The position numbers and the translations under genes were made by a program. From contig NC_059346.1 in assembly GCF_019703515.2 (NCBI RefSeq), forward strand, positions 53,702,001 through 53,766,000: 64,000 nt of DNA, in the 5' to 3' direction. The notes beneath the pieces are model-generated. The model was not told the DNA's origin and did not search any database. It worked only from the letters and a program-made list of their open reading frames with translations. Of this stretch, positions 45,977 through 58,500 are shown piece after piece (positions within the stretch are counted from its first letter, which is position 1; every line of letters starts with the position of its first letter). Source of the stretch: Myxocyprinus asiaticus. Taxonomy: Eukaryota > Chordata > Actinopteri > Cypriniformes > Catostomidae.

Positions 45977-48010
45977 TTTTTTTTTTTTTTTATTAACAAT
46001 TTTTTATTGATTCCATGTAGCAAATCAAATAGACATAACAGAAAATGCAAAATCAAACCACATGAAATCATAAATTTTCCCCCAAACATTAACCCCCCTA
46101 CCCCACCCGACAGAAACAAGCACTCCAGTGGTCAAAAGCCAACTGACAAAGACACACAAATAGACAGTAAAACAGCAGAAAATACTTAGAGACATAAAAT
46201 AAAAATAAAAAAAACTAGTCTCTCTCCGCTGCTCCATCCCGAGAGCCTTCCAAAAAGGCTAGATAGCTGCCCCATTTCTTGATGTACATATCCAGGTTGC
46301 CTAGCCTTCTATATACCATCTCCTCAAACACCACCACCCTGCCCAACTTGACGCACCACTCACGAAATGAGGGCGCATCAGACGACCTCCATCCCCTGAG
46401 GATTACCCGTCTGCCAATCATCACACCGGTCAGAACCCAGCTCTCCATATATCCATCACCCATATTCAGGACCGCCCCATCACCCAAAATACACAGTCTG
46501 GGGCAAAATGAAAATTTGAGTGTCCACTACATCACACATGAAGCTCTGAACCCTCAACCAAAATTATTGGACCTTGACACATCCCCAAAAAACATGGGTT
46601 GTGTCCCCGTCTTCTGATTGGCATCACCAGCAGATGGGTGTGTCTTTAAGACCAAGTCTATACAATCTAGAGGGGGTCCAATCTCAACACTCCACTCTCA
46701 TATAGGTCACCAAGCATATTAACCTCCCTCACAATCCACTCTGACCAGCAGAAAGGGGACTTATTAATATACGTAATTTTGGGTTCCGCCATATGCTTGA
46801 GGCAACATTTAAATAAATGTCCGAATTAAACACTCTGGACATTTTTGTCCATACCGCATGCAAATGCGAGATAACGGGGTGTAACTTAACTTCTCTGGTT
46901 AGTTTAATAGAAAGGCTTTGCAATGGCAAAATAGGGGCAAGCACTTTCTGTTCGATACAAAACCAGAGAGGGGCTCTCTCAGGTGGAAGCGACCAATGAG
47001 CCAAATGTCTGAGACCGAATGCATAGTAATAAAACAAAATCTTGGGTAGGCCTAGCCCACCTTTGTCAATCGGCCTGTGTAAATTATTGAAATGTAATCT
47101 GGGATGTTTACCATTCCAAATGAAGGACTTCGCAATGCTATCAAATTGCTTAAAATAAGAGAGGGGAACATCTACAGGGAGAGATTGTAGCAGGTAGTTG
47201 AATTTTGGAATATAATTCATTTTAATAACATTAACCTTCCCAATCATCGATAAGTGTAATGAAGCCCACCTGCCCACATCACTCAAAAAAACTTTTTATT
47301 AAGGGGTCAAAATTAACTAACTAAATCACACAAATTTGCTGGGAATAAAATGCCCAAAAACGTAATGCCACGTTTGGGCCACTGGAAGGCACCGGCTGAA
47401 AAGCCGTTACTGGGCAGTATGCTGTCAGAGCCAAGGCTTCAGATTTAGACCAACTGACTCTGTATCCTGAGAATTTCGAAAAGGAATGAATAATTCTGTG
47501 AAGGCAAGGCATAGATCAAGTAGGGTCGGAGACAAATGATAAAATATCATCTGCGCAAAGCAAAAGCTTATGCGCCACACCTCCCTCCACCACCCCTGGA
47601 AAATCATCCTCCTTTCTTATCGTGGCTGCTAATGGTTCCAGGGCAAGACAAAACAATAAGGGGGAAAGAGGGCAACAATGCCGGGTGCCCCTATCCAGAG
47701 TAAAATAATCTGAAATTAATCCATTCGTTTGTACCGCTGCTACAGGGTGTCTGTAACTTAATCCACCCAATAAAAGTATTCCCGAACCTGTACATTTCCA
47801 AAATCTTAAAAAGATAATCCCATTCTACCATATCAAATGCCTTTTCGGCGTCAAGTGAGATGGCAGCGACCAGAGTCTGATCATTCGCCACTGATCACAT
47901 GATATTGATGAGACACCTGATGTTATCAGAAGAGCTACGGCCCCGAATAAACCCCACCTGATCTATATGTATAAGAGATGTCATAACTTTACTTAATCAG
48001 TTTGAAAACG
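45977..48010 (-). mobile_element. 5'-truncated L1-type LINE, antisense
   Basis: On the minus strand it ends in poly-A (T16 at 45977-45992). Reading 5' to 3' it holds the reverse transcriptase core and the following domain. The 5' edge is near 48010, where similarity to coding sequence stops. Truncation at the 5' end is normal for LINE retroposition. A slightly different poly(A) and target site could not be fixed. Confidence 0.85.
46729..47891 (-). pseudogene. L1-clade reverse transcriptase fragment
   Basis: Minus strand, with frame breaks. From 47891 it has [20 protein letters not shown] (RT motif A, first catalytic Asp). Then comes GTRHCCPLSPLLFCLALEPL (motif B), then LLLCADDILSFVSD, where the catalytic ADD box is preserved. 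From 47286 it has WASLHLSMIGKVNVIKMNYI and FIWNGKHPRL typical of the region after RT in fish L1 elements. Several frameshifts near 47500-47760. The endonuclease end is missing. Confidence 0.92.
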
Positions 48011-49448
48011 TCATCTGTTGAGTAAGAAAAAAGTAATCTCTGGGTCATTGTTGCCACCTCTGAAAAGCCAAGCTGATGTTGATTCGGGTTTTATTACGGA
48101 CTCTGTCGCTTTCACTTTTTGCTTGTAGACTCTGCTCTGTTCAGTTTTTCTCATTCATTGTGACAACAAACTTTCAGGTTCACGCTACTCCCACACACGT
48201 GCTACAGTAGCCGGAGCTTATTTTCTCTGTGTACAGAAATGACGTCAACACGCATGGGCGAATAACGTATGTATACAATTTCTCGCTAAATACGTCCCGA
48301 CAGCTCTAAAATATAAATCATTATTATAGGTTTATCAAAGTGTATTTGGGTAAAGACATGGTTTGGAAGATTAATTTTTGTTGCACTCTCTTATTAATAA
48401 TATTTCGTTATTTCTCTAAAAAAAAAAAAAAGTTACATAGTGTAGCTTTAAGCAATTATAATTTTTGTGGGTGTTTAGGAATACTAAAAAGGTGGGGGCA
48501 TAACTCCAAAAAATAGATTAAGTATAGGGGGTGAAATTAGGTCCCACTAAAGACCTGAGGTCTTCATTTAAGGGCTAACACATGTTTGGCCTTTTGTGAC
48601 AATAGCAGGGCATGTTGTAACACTATATGGGGTTAGTTGTCAGTGAAAACCTGCCAAAACACCCTATTATAGGCTTTTCAGTAAAAAGTGCACAACAGTT
48701 CATTAAAGAGCAACAATGGAAAAGGTAGCATACAGTAGTAGACATTGTTTAAAATTGCGACATATTAAACACGTCAACTTGCCCCAGTTAAAATGTGAAT
48801 ACCCAATATAAATACCCTTGTCCTAAGAACATAGTTTAACTTTTTTCTTAACATCTATCTTTATTATAGAGTTGACATTGTCCTTAATGTAACCCAGTTG
48901 GGTTTTAAGAGCTGTTGAAAAAGATTTTGCTACTGGAATTTTTGTTTAGAGGACAGAATTCATAAAATGAAGACAGTTTGAAACTAAAATACAAAACCAC
49001 TGCTAGAGAAAACACTTGAAAAATCTGACTTTTTATACAAAACCTTACAGTTACTGAGATACAGCTCTGCCTGCTGTTGTGAAGGATTGCAATAACACTA
49101 ATCATTTTTATTTTTCAAAAAAGTTTGAGAGATTGTATCAACTCTAATCTCAGTTTGTAGGGAAGATGTGGTGAACTTGATTAAACCTATGAATATACCT
49201 TACATGTTTGCAATGAAATCATGTTATCTGAAATTTGGAAATAAAGTGTTTTGGAGATTATCCATACATACACCGGCCCCTCTCTAGAGTTTCTAGGTAG
49301 TTCGTTTACGTCTTACTGTGGAATTCCTTCAAAAATGTGTGGGGTGAAGAGATTTGAGTCATCATATATATATCATCTCTTTGTACATAAGCCATTATCT
49401 TTGTAGTAGTGCAGCTTGAGGCTTAACTTTTTTGCGTACTCATTTTGG
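48011..49448. other. Spacer between the LINE and the tslp-like gene
   Basis: About 1.4 kb, AT-rich, with nothing I can assign. It should hold the upstream control region of the tslp-like gene. CG pairs occur at about 48110-48300. Confidence 0.4.
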
Positions 49449-49456
49449 TATAAAAG
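49449..49456 (+). promoter_or_regulatory. TATA box of the tslp-like gene
   Basis: TATAAAAG in the context GGTATAAAAGAGGC, 42 bases before the ATG at 49491. A start about 30 bases downstream would leave only about a 12-base 5' UTR unless upstream sites are also used. Inducible cytokine genes often have TATA boxes. Confidence 0.55.
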
Positions 49457-49490
49457 AGGCATCTTTTATTATTTTCAAAAGTGGTTGAAG

Positions 49491-51995
49491 ATGGAGAATA
49501 GAAAGCTTTGTGGTAAGAGCCATTACATTTGTATTAGTCAAATTAGTGTGTTTTTTATTTTATTTTATTTTATATCTTGTAACATTTCTTTTTCAGAGTT
49601 GTTGTTCATAGTTCTCATATTAAACTACGTCAAGTCGAATCAAGAATGTCTCAATATTATGAAGGATGATTCCTTCCATGTAATAATGCCGTACGTCAAA
49701 GTAAGTCTTAATGTTAGTAATTTTAATGTTTGTATACTTTGTTGTTGTTTACTCACCCTCATGTTGTTCTGAACCAGTATGACTCTCTTTCTTCCGTGGA
49801 ACACAATAGGAGATGGTTGGCAGAATGTTAGAGACTGAAAGCATAGGTCACCATTCTCTTTTATTGTATGGAGAAAAAAAATATGCAATGTAATTGAACT
49901 GTGTCTGAGTCTGTCAGTCACTTACATTCTGCCTAATGTTACATCTCCACTTGTGTTTCACAGAAGGAGGAAAGTCATATGGCTTTGGAACAGTAAATGA
50001 TAACAGAGTTTTCATTGTTGGGTGAACCTTCCCTTTATGAAACCTAACTTGGTCTAAAACATGTCTTAATGTTTTAATTTGCTCTAAAATTTGGCCTCCC
50101 AGAATTTAGGGCTGTCATGTAAAGGCATCTTTAAGGTCAGTGCACACCTTCCTAACAGATCGTATTTGTTACAGGTTTATAATATAATGTTATTGGCAGG
50201 TATGTATACTGAAGATTTCTTGTCATACTATTTTCCAGTTTGAAAATGACCCAATGTGCATCTTTAACTGGGCTTCAGCTGAGAACTCATGTACTGTATC
50301 TGAAATACAAAATATACAAGAGATGATACGAGACAGCAGTGTAAGTATACCATTGCTTAAATCTACTTTTATTACTAAATGTTATAACTACATACAGTTG
50401 AAGTCAGAAGTTTACATACACCTTAGCCAAATACATTTAAACTCAGTTTTTCACAATTCCTGACATTTAATCGTAGAAAACATTCCCTGTTTTAGGTCAG
50501 TTAGGATCACTACTTTATTTTAAGAATGTGAAATGTCAGAATAATAGTAGAGAGAATGATTTATTTCAGCTTTTATTTCTTTCATCACATTCCCAGTGGG
50601 TCAGAAGTTTACATACACTTTGTTAGTATTTGGTAGCATTGCCTTTAAACTGTTTAACTTGGGTCAAACGTTTTGGGTAGCCTTCCACAAGCTTCTCACA
50701 ATAAGTTGCTGGAATTTTGGCCCATTCCTCCAGACAGAACTGGTGTAACTGAGTTTGTAGGCCTCCTTGCTCGCACACGCTTTTTCAGTTCTGCCCACAA
50801 ATTTTCTATCTGATTGAGGTCAGGGCTTTGTGATGGCCACACCAACACCTTGACTTTGTTGTCCTTAAGCCATTTTGCCACAACTTTGGAGGTATGCTTG
50901 GGGTCATTGTCCATTTGGAAGACCCATTTGCGACCGAGCTTTAAATTCCTGGCAGATGTCTTGAGATGTTGCTTCAATATATCCACATTATTTTCGTTCC
51001 TCATGATGCCATCTATTTTGTGAAGTGCACCAGTCCCTCCTGCAGCAAAGCACCCCCACAACATGATGATGCCACCCCCATGCTTCACGGTTGGGATGGT
51101 GTTCTTCGGCTTTCAAGCCTCACCCTTTTTCCTCCAAACATAACGATGGTCATTATGGCCAAACATTAAAATTTTTGTTTCATTAGACCAGAGGACATTT
51201 CTCCAAAAAGTAAGATCTTTGTCCCCATGTGCACTTGCAAACTGTAGTCTGGCTTTTTTATGGCGGTTTTGGAGCAGTGGCTTCTTCCTTGCTGAGCAGC
51301 CTTTCAGGTTATTTCGATATAGGACTTGTTTTTACTGTGGATATAGATACTTGTCTACCTGTTTCCTCCAGCATCTTCACAAGGTCCTTTGCTGTTGTTC
51401 TGGCATTGATTTGTACTTTTCGCACCAAACTACGCTCATCTCTAGGAGACAGAATGCATCTTCTTCCTGAGCGGTATGATGGCTGCGTGGTCCCATGGTG
51501 TTTATACTTGTGTACTATTGTTTAAAAATTTAAATACATCCACAGGTACATCTCCAATTCAGTACACCTCCTATCAGAAGCCAATTGGCTAATTGTCTAA
51601 AATCTTGACATAATTTTCTGGAAGCTGCTTAAAGGCACAGTTAACTTAGTGTATGTAAACATCTGACCCACTGAAATTGTGATATAGTCAATTAAAAGTG
51701 AAACAATCAGTCTGTAAACAGTTGTTGGAAAAATAACTTGTGTTATGCCGATGCCCTAAACGACTTGCCAAAACTATAGTTTGCTAATATTAAATCTGTG
51801 AAGTGGTTAATTTTTTTTCGAGTTTTAATGACTTCAACCTGTGTATGTAAACTTCTAACTTCAACTGTATGTCTATATTATTTTCTTTATCATCAGATGA
51901 AGTGTTTCAGTACACCAGTCCTATATCCACTGAAGAGCTGCTCCACTTTGGCCTTCCTAAGATGCTGGTGTGTTTTTATACTAAGGAAATTGTGA
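49491..51995 (+). CDS. Candidate TSLP-like (IL-7 family) secreted cytokine
   Basis: Four exons: 49491-49512, 49597-49700, 50239-50340, 51897-51995. All GT-AG, phases 1, 0, 0, closing at 327 nt, 108 aa. Residues 1-20 look like a signal peptide ([20 protein letters not shown]). Cysteines follow at QEC, PMC and [15 protein letters not shown] resembles TSLP PHCLTEIQSL, and the last exon has two cysteines 20 residues apart (MKC ... LRC) with LAFLRC matching the LAIWC region of TSLP. Human TSLP lies between SLC25A46 and WDR36, as this gene does. TSLP signals through CRLF2 and IL7R to T cells and dendritic cells. It is shorter than human TSLP (159 aa), mainly in helix A and the basic loop. A Sleeping Beauty-like element sits in intron 3. 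Splice and exon calls are from sequence; identity is inference. It could instead be another fish-specific secreted protein. Confidence 0.7.
49745..50037. repeat. Foldback repeat, second family
   Basis: ACTCACCCTCATGTTGTTCTG on the left and TTGGGTGAACCTTCCC on the right with paired inner text; a related left arm is near 32840-32920. Lies in intron 2 of the tslp-like gene. Confidence 0.6.
50395..51867 (-). mobile_element. Sleeping Beauty-like Tc1 element, copy 2
   Basis: 1473 bp between TA at 50393-94 and 51868-69. Ends CAGTTGAAGTCAGAAGTTTA and TTCAACTG. Same family as 28653-30600 but without the nested MITE. It lies in intron 3 of the tslp-like gene in antisense. Confidence 0.93.
50696..51500 (-). 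pseudogene. Tc1 transposase of Sleeping Beauty-like copy 2
   Basis: Minus strand. The C-terminal half is open from 51088: [34 protein letters not shown] (second Asp), [20 protein letters not shown] (Glu). The N-terminal half (51100-51500) is broken by frameshifts but still shows the SDET-type region and the paired domain. Inactive. Confidence 0.92.
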
Positions 51996-52530
51996 TGTAA
52001 TGAAATAATGAAAGCTGCTCACAAATTTGGTTTGTTTTGTCTGCAAAGTTGTCACTAACCTAGCAGTTAGACTAGGCTGACTGTAATTGTTCTGCACAAT
52101 GTGTACAACATGAATGTGATTTTGAATTATTTTCTAAACAACTAAGTATTTAAAAACGTTTAATGTAATATATCAGTATTTTAATCTTTCCTTTTAATTT
52201 TTTGAATGAACAGCTACACCAATTACCATTGTCCACAAAGAATATGACAATAAAGAATGTTTATTTATGCTTGTAATGCCATTTGTAATAAAGAAAAATC
52301 GATTGAATTTGAAATGTATTAAAAATACTTTACATTGACACAATATACATGGTGTGGGTTAGCAGGAACGCGTTGTATAGAGTTTCCTTACGGACCCAAT
52401 TTAGTGTAACACTGTTTGACAACAGTGGCCGCTTATACAGAAATGTGCAGGAAACGCACTTAAATATTAATCATATGTCACGATATAGTCCTTGAGTTTA
52501 CATATCCACGGGTGAAAATACATTGCGAAG
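51996..52530. other. 3' UTR of the tslp-like gene and wdr36 promoter
   Basis: AATAAAG at about 52250 and 52288 are candidate poly(A) signals for the tslp-like gene. The rest, up to the wdr36 start at 52531, should hold the wdr36 promoter; no clear motif was recognised. Confidence 0.5.
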
Positions 52531-55500
52531 ATGTCTGCGGGAAAGAAAGGGAGCGTAATCTTCTCTGGATTCAGAGCGCTGGGACTTTATTCCAATCATC
52601 TGGCGCACGTGCTTCGCTTCCATAAGAAACACCGAGAGTTCTATGTGATCACTGCAGTGGGACAGTGTTTCCACACTTTTAATGTAAGTGTGAATGAAAT
52701 TAATGACAACCAACTCGTTTTTAATATCTCATGTAGTTCTATGGTACAAGCTGTTTTTTTATGTATACCATGGCTATACCATGTTATAAGGACATGTACC
52801 ATGGAAGTACCACACGTGTACGTTTTTATATTTGCACCATGGTAATATGTTATTTGTCATGTGCCATCATGGTACAGTAGTACCACACACACTCATATAT
52901 ATAAATGTACTATAGTAATACCATGCTATTTGAACATGTACCATGGTAATACCAATTTTTTTTGGACACGTCCAATGTTAAAAGAATATTCTGGGTTCAA
53001 TACAAGTTAAGCTCAATCGACAGCATTTGTGGCATAATGTTTACCACATACATTTATTTCGACATATCCCTCCTTTTCTTTAAAGGTGCACTCAGTAACT
53101 TTAAACTTTGTGTCATCTTGGACACTGACACCTAGCAGCTTGGATGCAGCATCATTTCAAATCAGTAGTGTTTAGTTTCAGATGCCATTGTAGAAATGTA
53201 GTATTCACAGTCAGCCATGATTACTTTACTCAAATAACAGGACTGTTACTAGATTAAGCAAGTAGTATTCAGCTGGTCATGTGATTCAAACATGGCCGCC
53301 CCCATGTGTGGACCCTCTCCATGTAGAATAAAACAGCTTTTATAAGGTTACTGATATGACTGGAGTCTTCACACTTCCACCCATCCGTTAAACATATTTT
53401 ATTCCTTTTTTACACTGTTAAGAGTGTTGTTGAATGTAATTTTCATTTGTAAAATCTGAAGCATGTTTATCTAGATGGAGGTGATTTGTCGGATGTCAAA
53501 TCTGATTCCTGATATTTGGGAAAATGCACCCTTATAAAAAGTACTGTGGTGGTATGATACAGTGGTGTTTCCATGGTACTTTCATTCATATAACAAGTTA
53601 CTTAATTATTACCATTATTCATATACCATTATATTTACATGGCACTTTAAGGAACTTCAAAATAGTGTCATAGTACTTTTTGGTAGCCTTCTTGATAGTT
53701 TTATTATTATTTTTTTTTTGTTGTTAGTTGCCTGTTTTTCGAGCAGAAGTAGTAGTTTTGACAGGGTTCCCACACCCATTAAAACCTGGAAATATCAGGG
53801 AGTTCTTTAAAATGTTGATTTCCAGGCCTGAAAAACATTCTGAAATCATGTAGTGTTTTTCCTCTGCCTAAAAATATGTCTTTAGTTCTTAAGTAAAGTT
53901 TATGTTGCTTGTAAGTTGTAAGCCATAGTGATGGCCTTATTTGTGAGCACACTTTTGAGTCAATAAATGGGTCAAAATGGTTAATAAATCAGTCTGAATC
54001 AAAATAATTAAAGAAAAATCTGTATCAAGCAATCCAAAATGGCTTGAAAGGGTCATGGAAAAGTAATTGAATTGAATTGGTCAAAAAAGATGGAAACCCT
54101 GTAGTAATAATAATATAACTTATATAGTTATAACTTAGTTTAATAACTTACATTAAAACAATAGTTCACAAAAAAAATAAAATACAATTCTCTCATTGTT
54201 TACTTACCCGCATGCCGTCCCAGATGTGCATGGCTTTCTTTCTTCTGCAGAACACAAATTAAGATATTTAGAAGAATATTGCAGCTCTGTAGGTCCATAC
54301 AATGCAAGTGAATGGTGACCAAACTTTTGAAGCTCCAAAAAGCACATAAAAGTAATCCATATGACTCCAGTGGTTACATTTATGTCTTCAGAAGTGATAT
54401 AAGTGTGGTTGAGAAACAGATAAATCAAGTCCTTTTTTACTAGTAATCTCCACTTTCAAACAGCCCTCTTAAGCGGTCTTCTTTCCTAAGAGTAGTAGTT
54501 CTTTTTTGCTGGACTTCAATATTGATTTGTTTCTCACCCACACTTATCATATCGCTTCAGAAGACATAAATGTAACCACTTGAGTCATATGGATTACTTT
54601 TATGTTGCATTTATGTGCTTTTTAAGCTTCAAAGTTTTGGTCACGATTCACTTGCATTGTATGGACCTACAGAGCTGAGATATTCTTCTAAAAATCTCTT
54701 TGTGTTCAAGAGAAGAAAGAAAGTCTTACACATCTGGGATGGCATGAGGGTGAGTAAATGATGAGAGAATTTTCATTTTTGGGTGAACTATCCCTTTAAT
54801 AATGGTAAGTTATATCATAATTACAAAACTTATTGAGGACAGTGAATTTTCCATGTGTTACCAATTCCAGTCCAAAAGCAAATAATCCTGGCTTTTTTCT
54901 TTCGGCAGGTAAAGAAACTTGGAATCGTTGCAGTCAGTGAGTAGGCTTCAATGATTACAGCCCATTTTCTGCACGTTAATTTTCATGATTCAACACTCAT
55001 ATTTCCCCCACAAGTTCTGTTGTCAATATGTGAACATTTGATTGAAAGTGTTCTTTTAGAGTTTGGTTGAAAATATTGATGTCCTATACAGGTAATGCCC
55101 TCCCAGAAGACATTTCATGCCTGGCAGCAGATCGAATGCTCGTCTATGCTGCACATGGAAAAGTCATTTCTGCTTTTGCAAAAAACAAAGAGGTAATGCA
55201 TAAAAGTGTGCATAAAAATATATGCAGTTAGAATACCTTGCTCTCACAAATGCTAAAAACTTGCACCCTAGAGAAATTCTCACTTACATTGCAGTTTAGT
55301 ACCTTTATTTACCCACACAAGATTTTAAAATAAGAATGAGCAGAATTCATAATGTATTTGAATGTTTCTACCATACAGGTTGTTCACACATACACGGGCC
55401 ATCAAGCTGAAGTACACTTGCTTTTGCCTTTTGGGGATCATCTCATTTCAGTTGACAAGGAGAATGTTGTCATTATTTGGGATGTTGAGTCGGAAGGTTG

Positions 55501-58500
55501 GTTTGTTATAACATTGTTACTATTCATTTTTAATGATTAATTTTAAGCAAAATTCAGGACGTCTTCATTGTGTATGATATATTTGCTGCTTTTCTTTCCC
55601 TCATCCTGTCAATGATTCTGCAGACACATACCTGCAGATTTCATTTGACAAAGTGTCATTTGAGGTCTCTGCTGTGATGCACCCGAGCACCTACCTGAAC
55701 AAAATTCTGTTTGGAAGCAGTCAAGGGAGTCTTCAGTTATGGAACGTCAAGTCAAAGTATGTACTTCCAATGAATGCTGAATGTACTTGGTGTTGTTATA
55801 GTGGCTTCAGTGACATGTTGGCGGCATCCGTACATAATTCCATTGAAATTTAAAGGGATAGTTCACCCAAAAATTAAAATTATCTCATCATTTACTCACC
55901 CTAATGCCATCCCAGATGTGTAGGACTTCCTTTCTTCTGCAGAACACAAAGATTTTTAGAAGAATATTTCAGCTCTGTTGGTACATAAAATGCAAGTGAA
56001 TGGTGACCAGAAATCTGAATGTCCACAAAGCACATAAAGACAGCATAAAAGTAATCCATACGACTCCAGTGGTTAAATTCATATCTTCAAAAGCGATATG
56101 GTAAGTGTGGGTGCGAATCAGATCAATATTTAAGTCCTTTTTTACTATAAATCTCCACTTTCACATTCTTCTTTTTGTTTTGTTTTTGGTGATTTGCATT
56201 TTTGTGCAGATCACCACCTACTGGGAAGGGAGGTGAATTTATAGTAAAAAAGGACTTAAATATTGATCTGTTTCTCACCCACACCTACCATATCACTTCT
56301 GAATATATGAATTTAACCATAGGAGTCTGATGGATTACTTTTATGCTGCCTTTATGTGATTTTTTGGAGCTTTAAAGTTTTGGTCACTATTCACTTGCAT
56401 TGTATGGACCTACAGCGCTGAAATATTCTTCTGAAAATCTTTGTTTGTGTTCAGCAGAAGAAAGAAAGTCATACATATCTGGGATGGCATGAGGGTGAGG
56501 AAATGATCAAATAATTAACATTTTTTGGTGAACTATCACTTTAAGTTAGTGTTTCTGCAATAGGAAAGCACACTCTGTAGTAATGCATCATTCATAGTAA
56601 ACACAAAACATTATTACTGTAGTGTTAATTGTGTCAAAGGAATATTCTTAGGGAAAGTTACACATTAAGCTCTTTAGACACCGCAAAATGCTTGTACATA
56701 GGGCTGCAGCTAACGATTATTTTGATAATCGATTATTTTGATAATTGATTAATCTTCGATTATTTCTACGATTAATCGGATAAAAATGTAATTTTATTTC
56801 CTGTATTTTATTAAAATATGATTTTTCAAAAAACTGAAATGATAAAGGGCGTAAGGATTTGGTTTGCTATATATTACTGAATTAATGATTCTTTACTCTC
56901 ACAAAACTTTGAACAAAGCCTGGATCATCAGAAGTTATGTTTAAATGTATTATTATTATTACTTTCAGGACATATGCGAAACAGTTCCTTTACTTGTAAA
57001 ACTTAACGAAAAATGCTCATCATTAAAGAGTAAAATGATCCATCGGGGATGGAGTGGGACAAAAAAAATCAGCCCAGCTGAGGGTGATAGTGACACGAGA
57101 ATAGAAATGTTAATAATTCTGCATAATTATGTTAGATACAGTATGCTTGTACACTGTCACTGATTATATACATTTAAATATTTTAATATTATAGTTTTTA
57201 AAATAGTATTTTCACTGATTACATGTTTCTAAACTATTCTTTAAAATAAATTGTGTTTGTTTATCCAGTAAAATAATGTTTGCCATTGTATAAATTTACT
57301 AGTGAAATCAGACATTACATGATGTGGCATTAACAGGACCCTTAGCATTATTATTCATTATATTCAACATTACATACAGTTTAATATAGTACAATCATCT
57401 GTAAACCCTGTGCAAATTCACTCTCGTGCTTAAAAAAACTCATCCCGGTGCTCACTGTATTACATGTGCTTACATGAGCAGGAGAAAACACTTTAAAAAC
57501 CGGCACACCTTGACTGCTGAGACTTCAGTCTGATATCCATAAAAGCTGCACAATTGATTACATTGAAACTGAAATCGTGGTAAACTTTGCAAAACTTTTC
57601 AAAAATGTTTTGTTTGTATTTGTTAAAAATATTGTCTGTGGTAATTAACAGCATGCCACAGATGCTAGAGCTTAACTTGTATTTAAATTCCTTTTAATAT
57701 GTATTGCTATAGTTTTACATATACTTTAGAAGACACATCCTGTTGTTTGATTTACAAAACATAAAAAACAAAAGTGTGCTTCTCTCAATCCAGCAAACTC
57801 CTGTTCACATTTTCTGGATGGACGTCTGCTGTTACTGTTCTTCAGCAGGTTTGTACTGTTACTTCATTCAGATATTTCACCCTGTGTGCCCTTTTTTCTT
57901 TTCTCTTTTTTTTTTTTTGGTCAGTGGTATCTGATGTTTGTGGTATCCCCTTTAGACTCCAGCTGTGGATGTTGTGGGTGTAGGCTTGGCGTCTGGGCAG
58001 ATCATCATTCACAATATCAGGTTTGACGAAACACTGATGAAGTTCCAACAAGACTGGGGTCCAATCACAGCTTTATCCTTCAGGACAGGTAATAGTGTTA
58101 CAGATGTTGTTAAAGAAGTGTTTTGGGTTCAGTATAATTTATGTTTGACGTGCCGTTCATTACGACCAAAAATAATTACGTTTACAATTGCACTTACAAT
58201 GGAAATCTATGGAGCAATACACTGCACTCTGATAAACATTCAAATTCAAGCTGTTTTGAAAGTATAACTACAAACCTAAACATTGTGTGTGTTCACATGA
58301 GACTAGTGTGATAAAACTGCTTTCAAACCTTGTCTGTGCTATATTCAATATTCCAAAATCCACGACAGGAAATACCTAACCCTATAACGAGAAGTTCATC
58401 CGCCTAGAACATTAGTCCCACATTAAAAAAAAGACATTTAGTGGGCCTGGGTAGCTCAGTGGTAAAATATGCTGGCTACCACCCCTGGAGTTCGCTAGTT

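Noticed and set aside
56945..57163. 72-codon frame preceded by an AG
   Set aside because: wdr36 exons 5 and 6 join in phase without it, and it lacks a downstream donor and WD40 similarity.
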